Shown here: positions 5,629 to 12,938 of the stretch, in pieces | How positions within the stretch are numbered: position 1 is the stretch's first letter | Layout of the letters: the number at the start of each line of letters is the position of its first letter | Assembly (NCBI GenBank): GCA_021152595.1 | Contig: JAGKVC010000088.1 | Coordinates: 1-13,443 of the forward strand | Reading direction: 5' to 3' | From: Clostridia bacterium | GTDB taxonomy: Bacteria; Bacillota; Clostridia; Oscillospirales; Ruminococcaceae | DNA: 13,443 nucleotides | Program-made: the position numbers and the translations under genes | Notes under the pieces: generated by a model | What the model was told of the DNA's origin: nothing | Database searches by the model: none | What the model saw: only the letters and a program-made list of their open reading frames with translations

Positions 5629-8135
5629 GAAAACAGAGAGGGCTTTCAGGTTTCCTCGCAGGTGTATTGGCTGTATTGTCATTGCAGCCGGTCTCCTGCG
5701 CGGAAGCCGATGCCTACGAATGGGAAGACGGTACGATTTACGATACCGGAACAGAGGTTACATCAGTTGTAGAATTAAGCGGCGCGAGCGGCGGCAAGGC
5801 AGTCAGCCTGCTGGATGCAGGCGACTCGGTGACGCTCAACGTCAAAGCGGCAGCGGCAGGCAGCTATACGCTCGGCATCCGCTACAGTCAGCCCTACGAC
5901 GAGCAGGGCAAGATGCAGAATGTCATCATCAACGGTGATTCGGCAGGCTCCGTGAGCTGTGAATACACCGGCGACGGCAAATTCAAAACAGCAAACGTCA
6001 CAGCAGTTCTGAAAGCAGGTACGAACAAAATCACGATTGAATCTTCATGGGGCTGGACGTATCTGGACAGCCTGACGGTCACCGAGCGTGCATCGGGCAG
6101 TGAATCGGTCAGCGCAAAGCTCTCGAATCCGAAGGCAACCGCAGAGGCGCAGTCCCTGTACGCATTCCTCTGTGATACCTACGGCAAACATGTCATTTCC
6201 GGACAGCAGGAATCGACATGGATGGGCAGCGAGGATTACGAGTTCAACATCATCAAAAATGCGAGCGGTAAGGTTCCGGCGCTGCGCGGTCTCGATTATA
6301 TGGGACAGGATTTCGCAGGCTGCAACCGCCGTGCAAAGGCATGGGCGCAGAAGGGCGGCATCGTGACGATCTGCTGGCACTGCGGTGACGATTTCAAGGG
6401 CAGTCACACCGAAGCGATGAACGCAAATCCCGACTGGTCGAAGATCCTGACACCGGGCACGAACGAATACAACAAGCTGATTGCAGGCATGGATCAGGGT
6501 GCAAAGGCGCTCAAGGAATTGCAGGATGCCGGCGTACCGGTCATCTGGCGTCCGTTCCATGAATTCGACGGTGCATGGTTCTGGTGGGGCAAAGGCGGCG
6601 CAGAAAACTTCAAGAAGCTCTGGCGCCTGATGTACGACCGCTACACAAACGAATTCGGACTGAACAATCTGATCTGGAGCCTCGGCTACTGCGGAGATGT
6701 CAAGGGCGGCTGGTATCCGGGCGATGAATATGTCGATATCATCGGCGCAGATACCTATGTCAACCACACAAATTCGCTGGTCAGCATGTATCAGCGGACG
6801 GCGGATGTCGCCGGAAAGCCGGTCTGCCTGCATGAAAACGGCGCGATTCCGGATCCGGAGAAGATGAAAGCGGACGGCGCAAAGTGGCTGTGGTTCATGA
6901 CATGGCACACCTCGTTCATCGACAGCGATCCGATCAATACCGCATCGTATCTGAAGCAGGTCTACAACAGTGACTATCTGCTTTCGCTCGATGAGCTGCC
7001 GGATGTCTATCATTATGCGGTCAAGGATACCCCGAAGGATGAGCCGAAGGATGAACCGAAAGACGATCCGGATCCGAGCGGCGAAAAGGGTGATCTCAAC
7101 GGCGACGGCAAGATCGACCGCGCGGATATCACACTGCTTTTGCAGCATCTTCTGACAAAACAGCAGCTCAGCAAGGGACAGGCAGCGCTTGCGGATCTCG
7201 ACGGAAACAAATGCCTGACCGCAGCAGATCTGACGGCACTCAAGCAGCTTATGAGAGCGCCGAAGCCGGAGCAGCCGCAGGATCCGCCGAAGCAGGCATA
7301 CAAATACGATCCGGCAAAGCAGTATGCGGAGTATCCGGCGAGCTACCGGAATGCAAACGGCAAGTCCGGCAAAATCGTGAAAGAGACCTACAACGGCATC
7401 AACGGCACGAACGCGCTGAACGTCTATCTGCCGTATGGCTATGACAGCAGCAAGCAGTACAACATTTTCTATTTCATGCACGGCATGGGCGACAACGAGG
7501 ACACGCTGCTCTATAATAACAACGGTGAATGGCAGCGTGTATTTGATAACATGGTTGCAAACGGCGATATTGAACCGATGATCATTGTGACACCGACATT
7601 CAATAAGGTCAGCTCGGATACGTTCTACAATGCGGAGAATTTCTATAAGGAATTCCGCGCGAGCGTGGTTCCGTTTGTAGAGGGCAAGTATTCGACCTAT
7701 GCAAAATCGACATCTGAAGCCGATCTCAAGGCATCGAGAATGCACCGCGCATACGGCGGCTTCTCAATGGGCAGCGTATCGACATGGGCAGTATTTGAGA
7801 ACTGCGTGGACATTGTTGCATACTTCATGCCGATGAGCGGCGCGCACCACTGGGGCACGGGCAATCCGGATCCGGCGGCGCTTGCACGGGCGACTGAGAA
7901 AGCAGGACTGAAAAAGAACGAGTATTTCATCATGTCCGCGACCGGCACATCTGATTTTGCGATTGATGCGCTGCGTCCGCAGATTGAGAACATGAAGAAG
8001 CTGTCGCAGTTTGAGTATACGTCTGATTTTTCCAAGGGTAATCTCTGGTTTATCCTTGCAAACGGCGGCGGACATGACTGGTATTATGTACGGCAATATT
8101 TGTACAACTGCCTGCCGTTTTTCTTCCATGAGTGA
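5625..8135 (+). CDS. Cellulosomal CBM35 - GH26 beta-mannanase - dockerin - CE1-type esterase
   Basis: This is an 836-residue secreted bifunctional enzyme. A signal peptide covers 1-25 or so. A CBM35-like module (about 30-153; YEWEDGTIYDTG to WGWTYLDSLTV) should bind mannan. The GH26 domain (about 160-455) cleaves beta-1,4-mannan. Its acid/base Glu is E313 in WRPFHEFDGAWFWWG and its nucleophile is probably E404 in CLHENGAIP. A D/E/K/P linker (468-486) leads to a type I dockerin (489-543; GDLNGDGKIDRADIT and ADLDGNKCLTAADLT). The C-terminal alpha/beta-hydrolase (about 568-834) matches CE1 esterases: oxyanion region FMHGMG, nucleophile S714 in GFSMG, probable acid D777 in TGTSDF, and H817 in GGGHDW. 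The esterase would remove acetyl or feruloyl groups beside mannan cutting. The start follows GGGAGG (5613-5618) by 6 nt. It is probably activated by the divergent AraC protein. The exact esterase substrate is inference. Confidence 0.92.
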   Translation: MRKQRGLSGFLAGVLAVLSLQPVSCAEADAYEWEDGTIYDTGTEVTSVVELSGASGGKAVSLLDAGDSVTLNVKAAAAGSYTLGIRYSQPYDEQGKMQNVIINGDSAGSVSCEYTGDGKFKTANVTAVLKAGTNKITIESSWGWTYLDSLTVTERASGSESVSAKLSNPKATAEAQSLYAFLCDTYGKHVISGQQESTWMGSEDYEFNIIKNASGKVPALRGLDYMGQDFAGCNRRAKAWAQKGGIVTICWHCGDDFKGSHTEAMNANPDWSKILTPGTNEYNKLIAGMDQGAKALKELQDAGVPVIWRPFHEFDGAWFWWGKGGAENFKKLWRLMYDRYTNEFGLNNLIWSLGYCGDVKGGWYPGDEYVDIIGADTYVNHTNSLVSMYQRTADVAGKPVCLHENGAIPDPEKMKADGAKWLWFMTWHTSFIDSDPINTASYLKQVYNSDYLLSLDELPDVYHYAVKDTPKDEPKDEPKDDPDPSGEKGDLNGDGKIDRADITLLLQHLLTKQQLSKGQAALADLDGNKCLTAADLTALKQLMRAPKPEQPQDPPKQAYKYDPAKQYAEYPASYRNANGKSGKIVKETYNGINGTNALNVYLPYGYDSSKQYNIFYFMHGMGDNEDTLLYNNNGEWQRVFDNMVANGDIEPMIIVTPTFNKVSSDTFYNAENFYKEFRASVVPFVEGKYSTYAKSTSEADLKASRMHRAYGGFSMGSVSTWAVFENCVDIVAYFMPMSGAHHWGTGNPDPAALARATEKAGLKKNEYFIMSATGTSDFAIDALRPQIENMKKLSQFEYTSDFSKGNLWFILANGGGHDWYYVRQYLYNCLPFFFHE

Positions 8136-8152
8136 GAGAGTATTGATAAAGG

Positions 8153-8189
8153 AGCCGCACCGGTTAATTTTGACCGGCGCGGCTTTTTT
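8153..8189 (+). terminator. Intrinsic terminator of the mannanase gene
   Basis: AGCCGC/GCGGCT (8153-8158 with 8179-8184) and CCGGT/ACCGG (8160-8164 with 8173-8177) form one stem with a single A/C mismatch. The run TTTTTT ends at 8189. It starts 18 nt after the stop codon. Confidence 0.9.
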
Positions 8190-8211
8190 GCAATATGAAA
8201 TATGATTCTTT

Positions 8212-8236
8212 GTGCAAACTTTTTGAAAAGTTGCAC
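8212..8236. repeat. Isolated intergenic hairpin
   Basis: GTGCAA-a-CTTT pairs with AAAGTTGCAC (8212-8222 with 8227-8236, one bulged A) around a TTGA loop. A partial echo, GTACAACTTTC, follows at 8243-8253. It has no T-run on the plus strand and lies between the mannanase terminator and the larger palindromic element, so it may be another intergenic repeat remnant. Confidence 0.35.
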
Positions 8237-8297
8237 GCACCCGTACAACTTTCAGGTGTTTTGGTACCCCTTAGTAGAAGGGCATATTAAACTTAGA

Positions 8298-8471
8298 AAT
8301 TAGAAATGAGAAATTAGAAATGAAGGTGTCCGCTTCGCGGACTGATTTATAGATAATCATAAGAGAGATGATATTTCCCGTCTTCTTACTTGGATTTCCT
8401 TTTCTCCCTTTTTCAAATCGTCCGCGAAGCGGACACGACAATTCCTCATTTCTAATTTCTCATTTCTAATT
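8298..8471. repeat. MITE-like nested inverted-repeat element (about 175 bp)
   Basis: A perfect 26-bp inverted repeat (8298-8323 with 8446-8471; AATTAGAAATGAG-type arms) encloses a second perfect 17-bp inverted repeat (8326-8342 with 8420-8436; GTGTCCGCTTCGCGGAC). Each 17-mer is itself a hairpin, GTCCGC-TTC-GCGGAC. The outer arms contain internal near-tandem units AATTAGAAATGA / GAAATTAGAAATGA. The centre (8343-8419) is AT-rich and shows no coding frame. No transposase is present, and I see no convincing target-site duplication. It sits in the only long gene-free stretch, next to the terminator at 8473. It is best read as a non-autonomous mobile or intergenic palindromic repeat. Confidence 0.8.
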
Positions 8472-8472
8472 G

Positions 8473-8506
8473 AAAAAATATCCGCCCCGATCAATGACCG
8501 GAGCGG
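8473..8506 (-). terminator. Intrinsic terminator of the folT-proC-spoIIM-DUF624 operon
   Basis: On the minus strand an 11-bp stem beginning CCGCTCCGG (8506-8496) pairs with 8492-8482 (two wobble pairs) around a 3-nt loop. It is followed by ATATTTTTT (8481-8473). It lies 10 nt beyond the stop of the DUF624-like gene and 2 nt from the end of the palindromic element. Confidence 0.85.
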
Positions 8507-8516
8507 TTTCCATTTC

Positions 8517-9437
8517 TCATGAAATTGTCTTGCCCTTCTTACGGGATTCCTTTTTCATCGGTTCCTCAGAGCCGCCGCGGTCGGTGAACAGACGGTCATC
8601 GTCATCATCGTGCGGATCATCGTCTTCCGGATTTTCCTCGCCGCTCTCCTCATAATAAGGATTGATGACGAATTTCTGGATCACCGGATAATGCACAAAC
8701 ATCACAAGATATCCGATGAACGCAGCCGGAAAGAACGGAATCAGGAACATAAACAGACTGTTGATCGAAAGCAGCAGCCACATCAGCCCGAGCATCAGTG
8801 CGATGCCTGCGGTTGTGATCAGGCACTCCTTCAGCGACAGCCCGACCAGCATAAACGAGTTTTTGAGGATGGTTTTCGGTTTGAGCGTCGTTGCCGCCTG
8901 CAATGCCATGATATAGTAGTTCATGAACAGCAGAATCGCAGCAACAGCAAGCGAAATCCCGTAGATAATAAAGATTCCGCGGCGGCCGGTCGCTTCTGCA
9001 TATTGCGGATAGACAAAATATCCGGCAACAGCAGAGGCAATGACAATCGCGTCAATCGTCCAGTAGAGCAGTGCTGCACCGAAATTCTGCGTAAAGCCCT
9101 TTTTGAACTCCTCACCGAGAAAGAACGCCTTGTCCAGCACAATGAGCCGCTGCACACGCGCACATCCGGCAAGCGCAGGCCCTTCAATGAAGAACTGCAC
9201 CGCCAGAACAAAGAGCGTCATGATATCGGTGAATTTGTTATTGGTGCTCATATAGATGATACCGGCGAGAAACAGCGGAATATGCAGCAGTGTATAGATC
9301 AGATTGACGGTGAGGATCTTGCCGAAATTCCGCTTGAGCAGCTCCCAGAACCGGAAAAACGGCTTTTTCTTTGGCGCATTCGGATCAATACCGGGGCCGG
9401 CATTCTGATAGCCTCCAAAGAGACTCAATTTGGACAC
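8517..9437 (-). CDS. YesL/DUF624-like six-helix membrane protein
   Basis: This 306-residue membrane protein has about six helices (roughly 41-62, 71-91, 119-142, 153-176, 205-224, 228-250). The segment FFIEGPALAG (82-91) and the overall layout resemble the DUF624/YesL family, whose function is not well defined. The cytoplasmic tail is extremely acidic (EESGEENPEDDDPHDDDDDR, 263-282), then basic (KKESRKKGK). The start is uncertain. GTG at 9437-9435 is only 1 nt from GAAAGGA (9439-9445), whereas an in-frame TTG at 9428-9426 is 10 nt from it and may be the real start. It lies 15 bp downstream of the spoIIM-like gene, is last in the operon, and is followed by a strong terminator. Confidence 0.72.
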   Translation of the reverse strand: MSKLSLFGGYQNAGPGIDPNAPKKKPFFRFWELLKRNFGKILTVNLIYTLLHIPLFLAGIIYMSTNNKFTDIMTLFVLAVQFFIEGPALAGCARVQRLIVLDKAFFLGEEFKKGFTQNFGAALLYWTIDAIVIASAVAGYFVYPQYAEATGRRGIFIIYGISLAVAAILLFMNYYIMALQAATTLKPKTILKNSFMLVGLSLKECLITTAGIALMLGLMWLLLSINSLFMFLIPFFPAAFIGYLVMFVHYPVIQKFVINPYYEESGEENPEDDDPHDDDDDRLFTDRGGSEEPMKKESRKKGKTIS

Positions 9438-9452
9438 ATCCTTTCTGATGGC

Positions 9453-10100
9453 TCAGGCAAGCAGCTTATCATTGAGCAGCCAGAGCAGCAGTGTATGCAT
9501 ACCGGCACTGAGCAGCGCCAGCAGCAGACAGGCGAGCATGGCGCTCAGTCTGTCGTAGGGGACTTGTACGGATTCTGCGGCAGGCTGACCGTGCAGCAGA
9601 TAGCGCGTCATACGGTTTGAGAGCCGCATCGAATCGCGCACGGCATAGCAGAGCAGAAGCATACTGCAAAAGCCGTAAGGAAGCAGCAGCACCGCGGAGA
9701 TACAGAGCGCATCCCGCAGCGGATACTGCGTAAAACACGCACCTGCGGAGATTCCGAATGCCAGACCGCGTGAGAGCAGCAAAAGCATCGCAAGCGGCTG
9801 ACCGAATGCCGAAAAGCCGCAGAGCCAGATGCCGCTCAGCAGAACAAGCAGGGGACAGAGTGCTGTCCGAAGCACCTCTCCGAGCGACCGTTCCGCATCC
9901 GAGAGCAGAAGTCCCTGCGTCAGCAGAAATTCGCCGGCAGAATCAGGCCTTGTGCTGTAAAGCAGCGTCCCGAGCCCGATTCCGAGCATTGCCCAGTCGA
10001 GCAGCAGCCGGATCGGATCAGGCTGCCGGAAAAACGCCTCTTTGAGCAGGCTTGTCCGTGCAGATACCGTGTGATAAAGCAAATCGCGCATTGGTTTCAT
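9453..10100 (-). CDS. spoIIM: SpoIIM-like integral membrane protein
   Basis: From the ATG at 10100-10098 the protein has 215 residues and about five membrane helices (33-50, 78-97, 99-122, 128-154, 186-209). Length and layout match SpoIIM. The motif LLLLSRGLAFGISAG (106-120) is typical of the family. SpoIIM is part of the SpoIID-SpoIIM-SpoIIP complex that remodels peptidoglycan during engulfment in spore formers. I chose this start because GGAGGG (10107-10112) is 6 nt upstream; ATG codons further upstream lie on or beyond that site. Its operon partners are folT and proC upstream and a DUF624-like gene downstream. SpoIIM-like proteins also exist outside sporulation, so a general envelope role is possible. 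Confidence 0.68.
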   Translation of the reverse strand: MKPMRDLLYHTVSARTSLLKEAFFRQPDPIRLLLDWAMLGIGLGTLLYSTRPDSAGEFLLTQGLLLSDAERSLGEVLRTALCPLLVLLSGIWLCGFSAFGQPLAMLLLLSRGLAFGISAGACFTQYPLRDALCISAVLLLPYGFCSMLLLCYAVRDSMRLSNRMTRYLLHGQPAAESVQVPYDRLSAMLACLLLALLSAGMHTLLLWLLNDKLLA

Positions 10101-10151
10101 ATGCATCCCTCCGCAATACCTTATGCGGCAGGGCTGCATATTATGCTTCGA

Positions 10152-10967
10152 TTATTTTTTGCGCTCCGCACCTGCAAGCTCATAGGCACGCTGTGTGCAG
10201 GCATTGCAGCAGCGATCGACCACGCCGGTCAGTTCGCCCTGATAGAGCTGATCGAGACCGGCAAGCGTTGTGCCGCCGGGGGAGGAGACCATCTTGATCA
10301 GTTCGTCGATCGAATAGCCGGAATCGGTCATCATCTTTGCAGAGCCGATCATCGCCTGAGCAAAGAGCCGCAGTGCCGCGCCGTCGTCGAGTCCCTCGGA
10401 TTTCGCATAATCGAGGAAGCCCTTTGCATAGAGATAGAGAAATGCCGGACTGGAGCTGTTCACTGCGATAATCTCGCGCATTTTATTCTCGGGAATCTCC
10501 TCTGCGATGCCGCAGGTTGCGAACATCTGCATAGCAAGCTGAAATTCCGGATCGGTGATGCCATCGCACTTTGCGAGCGCCGTTGCACCGAGACCGAGCA
10601 TCAGCGGCGTATTCGGCATGCAGAGAATGATGCGCGCATCTGCGATTGTGTGGCTGCGGATGAATTCCGCGGAAATGCCTGCACAGATCGAGATAATGAC
10701 CTGCTCGCTGCGGATTCTGAGCGCATCCAGCACACCGCCGAGAACCTGCGGCTTGACCGCAAGTACGAGAAAATCGACGGTATCACAGAGCGCCTGTGCG
10801 GATTCGCAGGACTGAATGCCTGCATCTGCGAGCTTTTTGAGCTTTTCCGCATCGGTATCGAATGCATAGATCTGATTGATCTCGCCGGATTTGCAGAGGT
10901 CAGAGGCGGCGATGCCGCGCATCATAGCAGTGCCCATATTGCCGGCACCGAGAAAACCGAGTTTCAT
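10152..10967 (-). CDS. proC: Pyrroline-5-carboxylate reductase
   Basis: This 271-residue protein is of normal family length. It reduces 1-pyrroline-5-carboxylate to proline with NAD(P)H in the cytoplasm, the last step of proline synthesis. It shows an N-terminal Rossmann motif GFLGAGNMGTAM (4-15), AVKPQ (70-74), ICAGIS (94-99), MPNTP (117-121), SSSPAF (171-176) and the C-terminal signature VSSPGGTTLAGL (227-238). The start is supported by AGGAG (10978-10982) with 10-nt spacing. It lies 34 bp downstream of folT and 51 bp upstream of the spoIIM-like gene with no terminator between, so it is probably cotranscribed and placed under the folate riboswitch. Confidence 0.95.
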   Translation of the reverse strand: MKLGFLGAGNMGTAMMRGIAASDLCKSGEINQIYAFDTDAEKLKKLADAGIQSCESAQALCDTVDFLVLAVKPQVLGGVLDALRIRSEQVIISICAGISAEFIRSHTIADARIILCMPNTPLMLGLGATALAKCDGITDPEFQLAMQMFATCGIAEEIPENKMREIIAVNSSSPAFLYLYAKGFLDYAKSEGLDDGAALRLFAQAMIGSAKMMTDSGYSIDELIKMVSSPGGTTLAGLDQLYQGELTGVVDRCCNACTQRAYELAGAERKK

Positions 10968-11001
10968 AATCGTGATTCTCCTGTATTGAGATAGATTTGG
11001 T

Positions 11002-11589
11002 TCAGGCGGCGGTTCTGCGTCTGCCGAAGACCATTGTATATGCTTTCAGGACTGCCATCAGCACACCGACGATCAGAATGATATCGACCGGCAGCTCGAG
11101 CAGATTCTTTGTCACTCTTGCGATGATCGCGGCGGAAAGCGTCTTGTCGCGCAGGAAGCCGTAGTGGAAATTCGCTGCGGTATTGCAGACGAGATTGATC
11201 ACGACGACGTCGATCACGCGCGCAATGATCAGGCGGATCATCATTTCAAAGTCATATTCCTTGCCGGTGCGCTTCGAGAGCTTCCGGTAGGCGATGAGAC
11301 CGTAGATGAGTCCCTGTGCTGCGCCGATCAGCGTGTAGAGCGGGAAGAATGCGCCGTCCGGTGCGACGAGATAGCCGAGGACATCGCAGACTGCACCGGC
11401 AAACAGGCTGACGGAAGGACCGTACAGCATGCCGATTGCGGCGATTGCAAGAAAAGCGAAGTTGATCTTTGCGAAGCCGAGGTTGATCGTGAACGACTCG
11501 ATCACCATAGAGAGGGCGATCAGCAGACCGGTGACAACCACCGCACGCAGATCCTTGAATTCCTTGAAAGATTCCTGAAACATTTTCAT
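11002..11589 (-). CDS. folT: Folate-type ECF transporter substrate-binding protein (FolT family)
   Basis: From the ATG at 11589-11587 the protein has 195 residues and about six membrane helices. It has family features of FolT-type S components: MLYGPSVSLFAGAVCDVLGYL (54-74) followed by PDGAFFPLYTLIGAAQGLIYG (77-97), and a late RVTKNLLELPVD (158-169). S components bind the vitamin in the membrane and dock on a shared EcfA/A'/T module, which is not encoded in this window. The start follows AAAGGAG (11599-11605) with 9-nt spacing. The tetrahydrofolate riboswitch directly upstream independently supports a folate substrate. An in-frame ATG at 11628 lies within the regulatory hairpin and is rejected. 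Confidence 0.9.
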   Translation of the reverse strand: MKMFQESFKEFKDLRAVVVTGLLIALSMVIESFTINLGFAKINFAFLAIAAIGMLYGPSVSLFAGAVCDVLGYLVAPDGAFFPLYTLIGAAQGLIYGLIAYRKLSKRTGKEYDFEMMIRLIIARVIDVVVINLVCNTAANFHYGFLRDKTLSAAIIARVTKNLLELPVDIILIVGVLMAVLKAYTMVFGRRRTAA

Positions 11590-11636
11590 AAAAATACACT
11601 CCTTTGCACAATTACCCCGAATGCACAAAGGAGTGT
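11590..11636 (-). terminator. Riboswitch expression platform: terminator that also hides the folT ribosome site
   Basis: On the minus-strand transcript ACACTCCTTTG (11636-11626) pairs with CAAAGGAGTGT (11606-11596), with additional TGCA pairing further in. This buries the AAAGGAG ribosome site of folT. The stem is followed directly by ATTTTT (11595-11590) and then the ATG. The same hairpin can therefore act as an intrinsic terminator and as a ribosome-site sequesterer. Confidence 0.8.
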
Positions 11637-11650
11637 TGTATTTCCCTTAT

Positions 11651-11759
11651 GCCTCAGCGGGATGCGAAAACTCCACCGCAAGCGTTCAGGGACGCTTTTC
11701 GTCCGCCCGACAACTCCCCGTCCGGACGGCACTTCACGCGGAATTTCCTACTCTGCGGC
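11651..11759 (-). promoter_or_regulatory. Tetrahydrofolate (THF-I) riboswitch upstream of folT
   Basis: The minus-strand sequence fits the THF aptamer in order. P1 is GCC-G-CAG with CUG-A-GGC (11759-11753 and 11657-11651). The conserved AGAGUAG precedes P2. P2 is GGAAAUUCC with GGAGUUUUC (9 bp including wobbles). GCGUGAAGUG leads into P3, whose GUCCG/CGGAC arms flank GGGGAGUUGUC. GACGAAAAGCG follows, then P4 (AAGCG/CGCUU) and GCGGUGGA. The return strand carries GCAUCCCGCU. This closely matches the known E. siraeum-type aptamer. Folate excess is expected to lower expression of folT and, if cotranscribed, of proC, the spoIIM-like gene and the DUF624-like gene. Confidence 0.92.
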
Positions 11760-11776
11760 AGAAGATTCCTTCTGCC
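11757..11776 (-). other. Hairpin overlapping the 5' edge of the THF riboswitch
   Basis: A perfect 8-bp stem (11757-11764 with 11769-11776; GGCAGAAG/CTTCTGCC, 4-nt loop) lies between the pfkA stop and the aptamer. Its 3' arm contains the GCC that would form riboswitch P1, so the two cannot form together. There is no T-run, so it is a poor terminator for pfkA. It may be an RNA-processing or 3'-stabilising hairpin. Confidence 0.45.
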
Positions 11777-11816
11777 AGGCATGAATTCTGTCAGCGCGTG
11801 CTGTCAGATATATACT

Positions 11817-12776
11817 TTAGATGCTGATGACCTTTGTGAGATCATAGAGATCGTCGTCAAAGGGCTTTACCATCTTCAGTGCTTCCTGAATGTCGTAGTC
11901 TACGAGCGTATTGCCGCGGACGCCGACGACACGGTTGCCGATGCCCTTCTCGAGCAGCTCAACAGCATAGTTGCCCATGCGGCTTGCGAGCACTCTGTCG
12001 CGGACTGTCGGAGAACCGCCGCGCTGAACGTGACCGAGAATGGTTGCGCGGGATTCGATACCGGTCTTTTCCTGAATAGTCTTTGCGATTTCCTCGGAAT
12101 GGCCGACACCCTCAGCAACGATGATGATGAAGTTCTGCTTGCCGATCTTGCGGCTTGCCTGCATCTTCTCGATGATCTCGTCGAGGTTGTATTCCTTTTC
12201 CGGGCAAAGCACTTCAACTGCGCCGCATGCAACAGCGGTGTTGACCGCGATATAGCCTGCGCCTCTGCCCATGACCTCGACGACGGAGCATCTGTCGTGG
12301 GAGTGGCTGGTATCGCGGAGCTTGTCCACCAGTTCCATGACGGTGTTCATTGCAGTATCATAGCCGATTGTGAAATCGGTGCTGGAAATATCATTATCAA
12401 TGGTGCCCGGCAGACCGATGCAGGGGATTCCGTGTCTGGAAAGATCGCCTGCGCCGCGGTAGGAGCCGTCGCCGCCGATGACAACGAGTCCTTCGATACC
12501 GAGATCCTTACAAGACTGAACGCCCTTGAGCACGCCTGCTTCCTCTTTGAATTCGAGACAGCGTGCGGAGAAGAGCTTTGTACCGCCGCGCTGGATAATG
12601 GACGATACGGAACGGAGATCCATTTCATAAACGTCGCGGTTCAGCAGACCGTTATAGCCTCTGTTGATACCGATGACAGACATCCCCTTGTAGATTGCGG
12701 TGCGGACGATCGCGCGGATTGCAGCATTCATGCCCGGCGCATCGCCGCCGCTTGTAAGCACACCAATTCGCTTCAT
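11817..12776 (-). CDS. pfkA: ATP-dependent 6-phosphofructokinase
   Basis: This 319-residue cytoplasmic enzyme phosphorylates fructose 6-phosphate to fructose 1,6-bisphosphate, the committing step of glycolysis. It shows LTSGGDAPGMNAAIR (7-21), GINRGYNGL (36-44), SARC (70-73), GGDGS (101-105), PGTIDND with catalytic D127 (123-129), MGRGAGYIA (169-177) and GHVQRGGSPTVRDR (248-261). Gly at 104 and at 124 (GGDGS, PGTIDND rather than GGDD, PKTIDND) indicates the ATP-using type, not the PPi type. The start follows GGAGG (12786-12790) by 9 nt and gives the usual family length. A longer in-frame extension to 12884 would run into the promoter and is rejected. Transcripts may read on towards folT because no clear terminator follows. 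Confidence 0.97.
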   Translation of the reverse strand: MKRIGVLTSGGDAPGMNAAIRAIVRTAIYKGMSVIGINRGYNGLLNRDVYEMDLRSVSSIIQRGGTKLFSARCLEFKEEAGVLKGVQSCKDLGIEGLVVIGGDGSYRGAGDLSRHGIPCIGLPGTIDNDISSTDFTIGYDTAMNTVMELVDKLRDTSHSHDRCSVVEVMGRGAGYIAVNTAVACGAVEVLCPEKEYNLDEIIEKMQASRKIGKQNFIIIVAEGVGHSEEIAKTIQEKTGIESRATILGHVQRGGSPTVRDRVLASRMGNYAVELLEKGIGNRVVGVRGNTLVDYDIQEALKMVKPFDDDLYDLTKVISI

Positions 12777-12799
12777 ATTTTTTATCCTCCTCGTGATGA

Positions 12800-12820
12800 T
12801 ACCGTGCAGAGCGCACGGTA
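12800..12820 (-). other. Hairpin in the pfkA leader
   Basis: TACCGTGC/GCACGGTA form a perfect 8-bp stem around a 5-nt loop (12800-12807 with 12813-12820), about 10 nt upstream of the pfkA ribosome site. No T-run follows. It could stabilise the mRNA 5' end or bind a protein; there is no match to a known element. Confidence 0.4.
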
Positions 12821-12855
12821 ATCCTTTTCTATTCGTGCATAATCTGCCGCTTCCT

Positions 12856-12884
12856 ATTTTACAACTTTTTTCCCGATTCGTCAA
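12856..12884 (-). promoter_or_regulatory. Sigma-A promoter of pfkA
   Basis: On the minus strand TTGACG (12884-12879), a 17-bp spacer and TAAAAT (12861-12856) match the consensus at five of six positions in each box. This gives a leader of about 70 nt carrying the hairpin at 12800-12820. Confidence 0.8.
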
Positions 12885-12938
12885 GTATCAAAAGGCGCTT
12901 TTTGCGGTTTGTTTCCAAATTGTTACATAATCAGCGCT

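Noticed and set aside
6045..7745. A 566-codon open frame on the minus strand opposite the mannanase gene
   Set aside because: The plus strand encodes clear CBM35, GH26, dockerin and CE1 domains; the antisense frame is a codon-bias artefact without ribosome site or family features.
8298..8471. CRISPR array
   Set aside because: The repeats are inverted and nested, not direct repeats with regular spacers.
11623..11628. Upstream ATG start for folT at 11628
   Set aside because: It lies within the regulatory hairpin and lacks a ribosome site; the ATG at 11589 follows AAAGGAG at good spacing and gives the family-typical length.
11604..12821. A 405-codon open frame on the plus strand across the THF riboswitch and pfkA
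   Set aside because: It overlaps an unambiguous phosphofructokinase and a structured riboswitch on the other strand and shows no domain.
12777..12884. N-terminal extension of phosphofructokinase
   Set aside because: It would start inside the TTGACG promoter box and adds residues absent from the family; GGAGG precedes the ATG at 12776.
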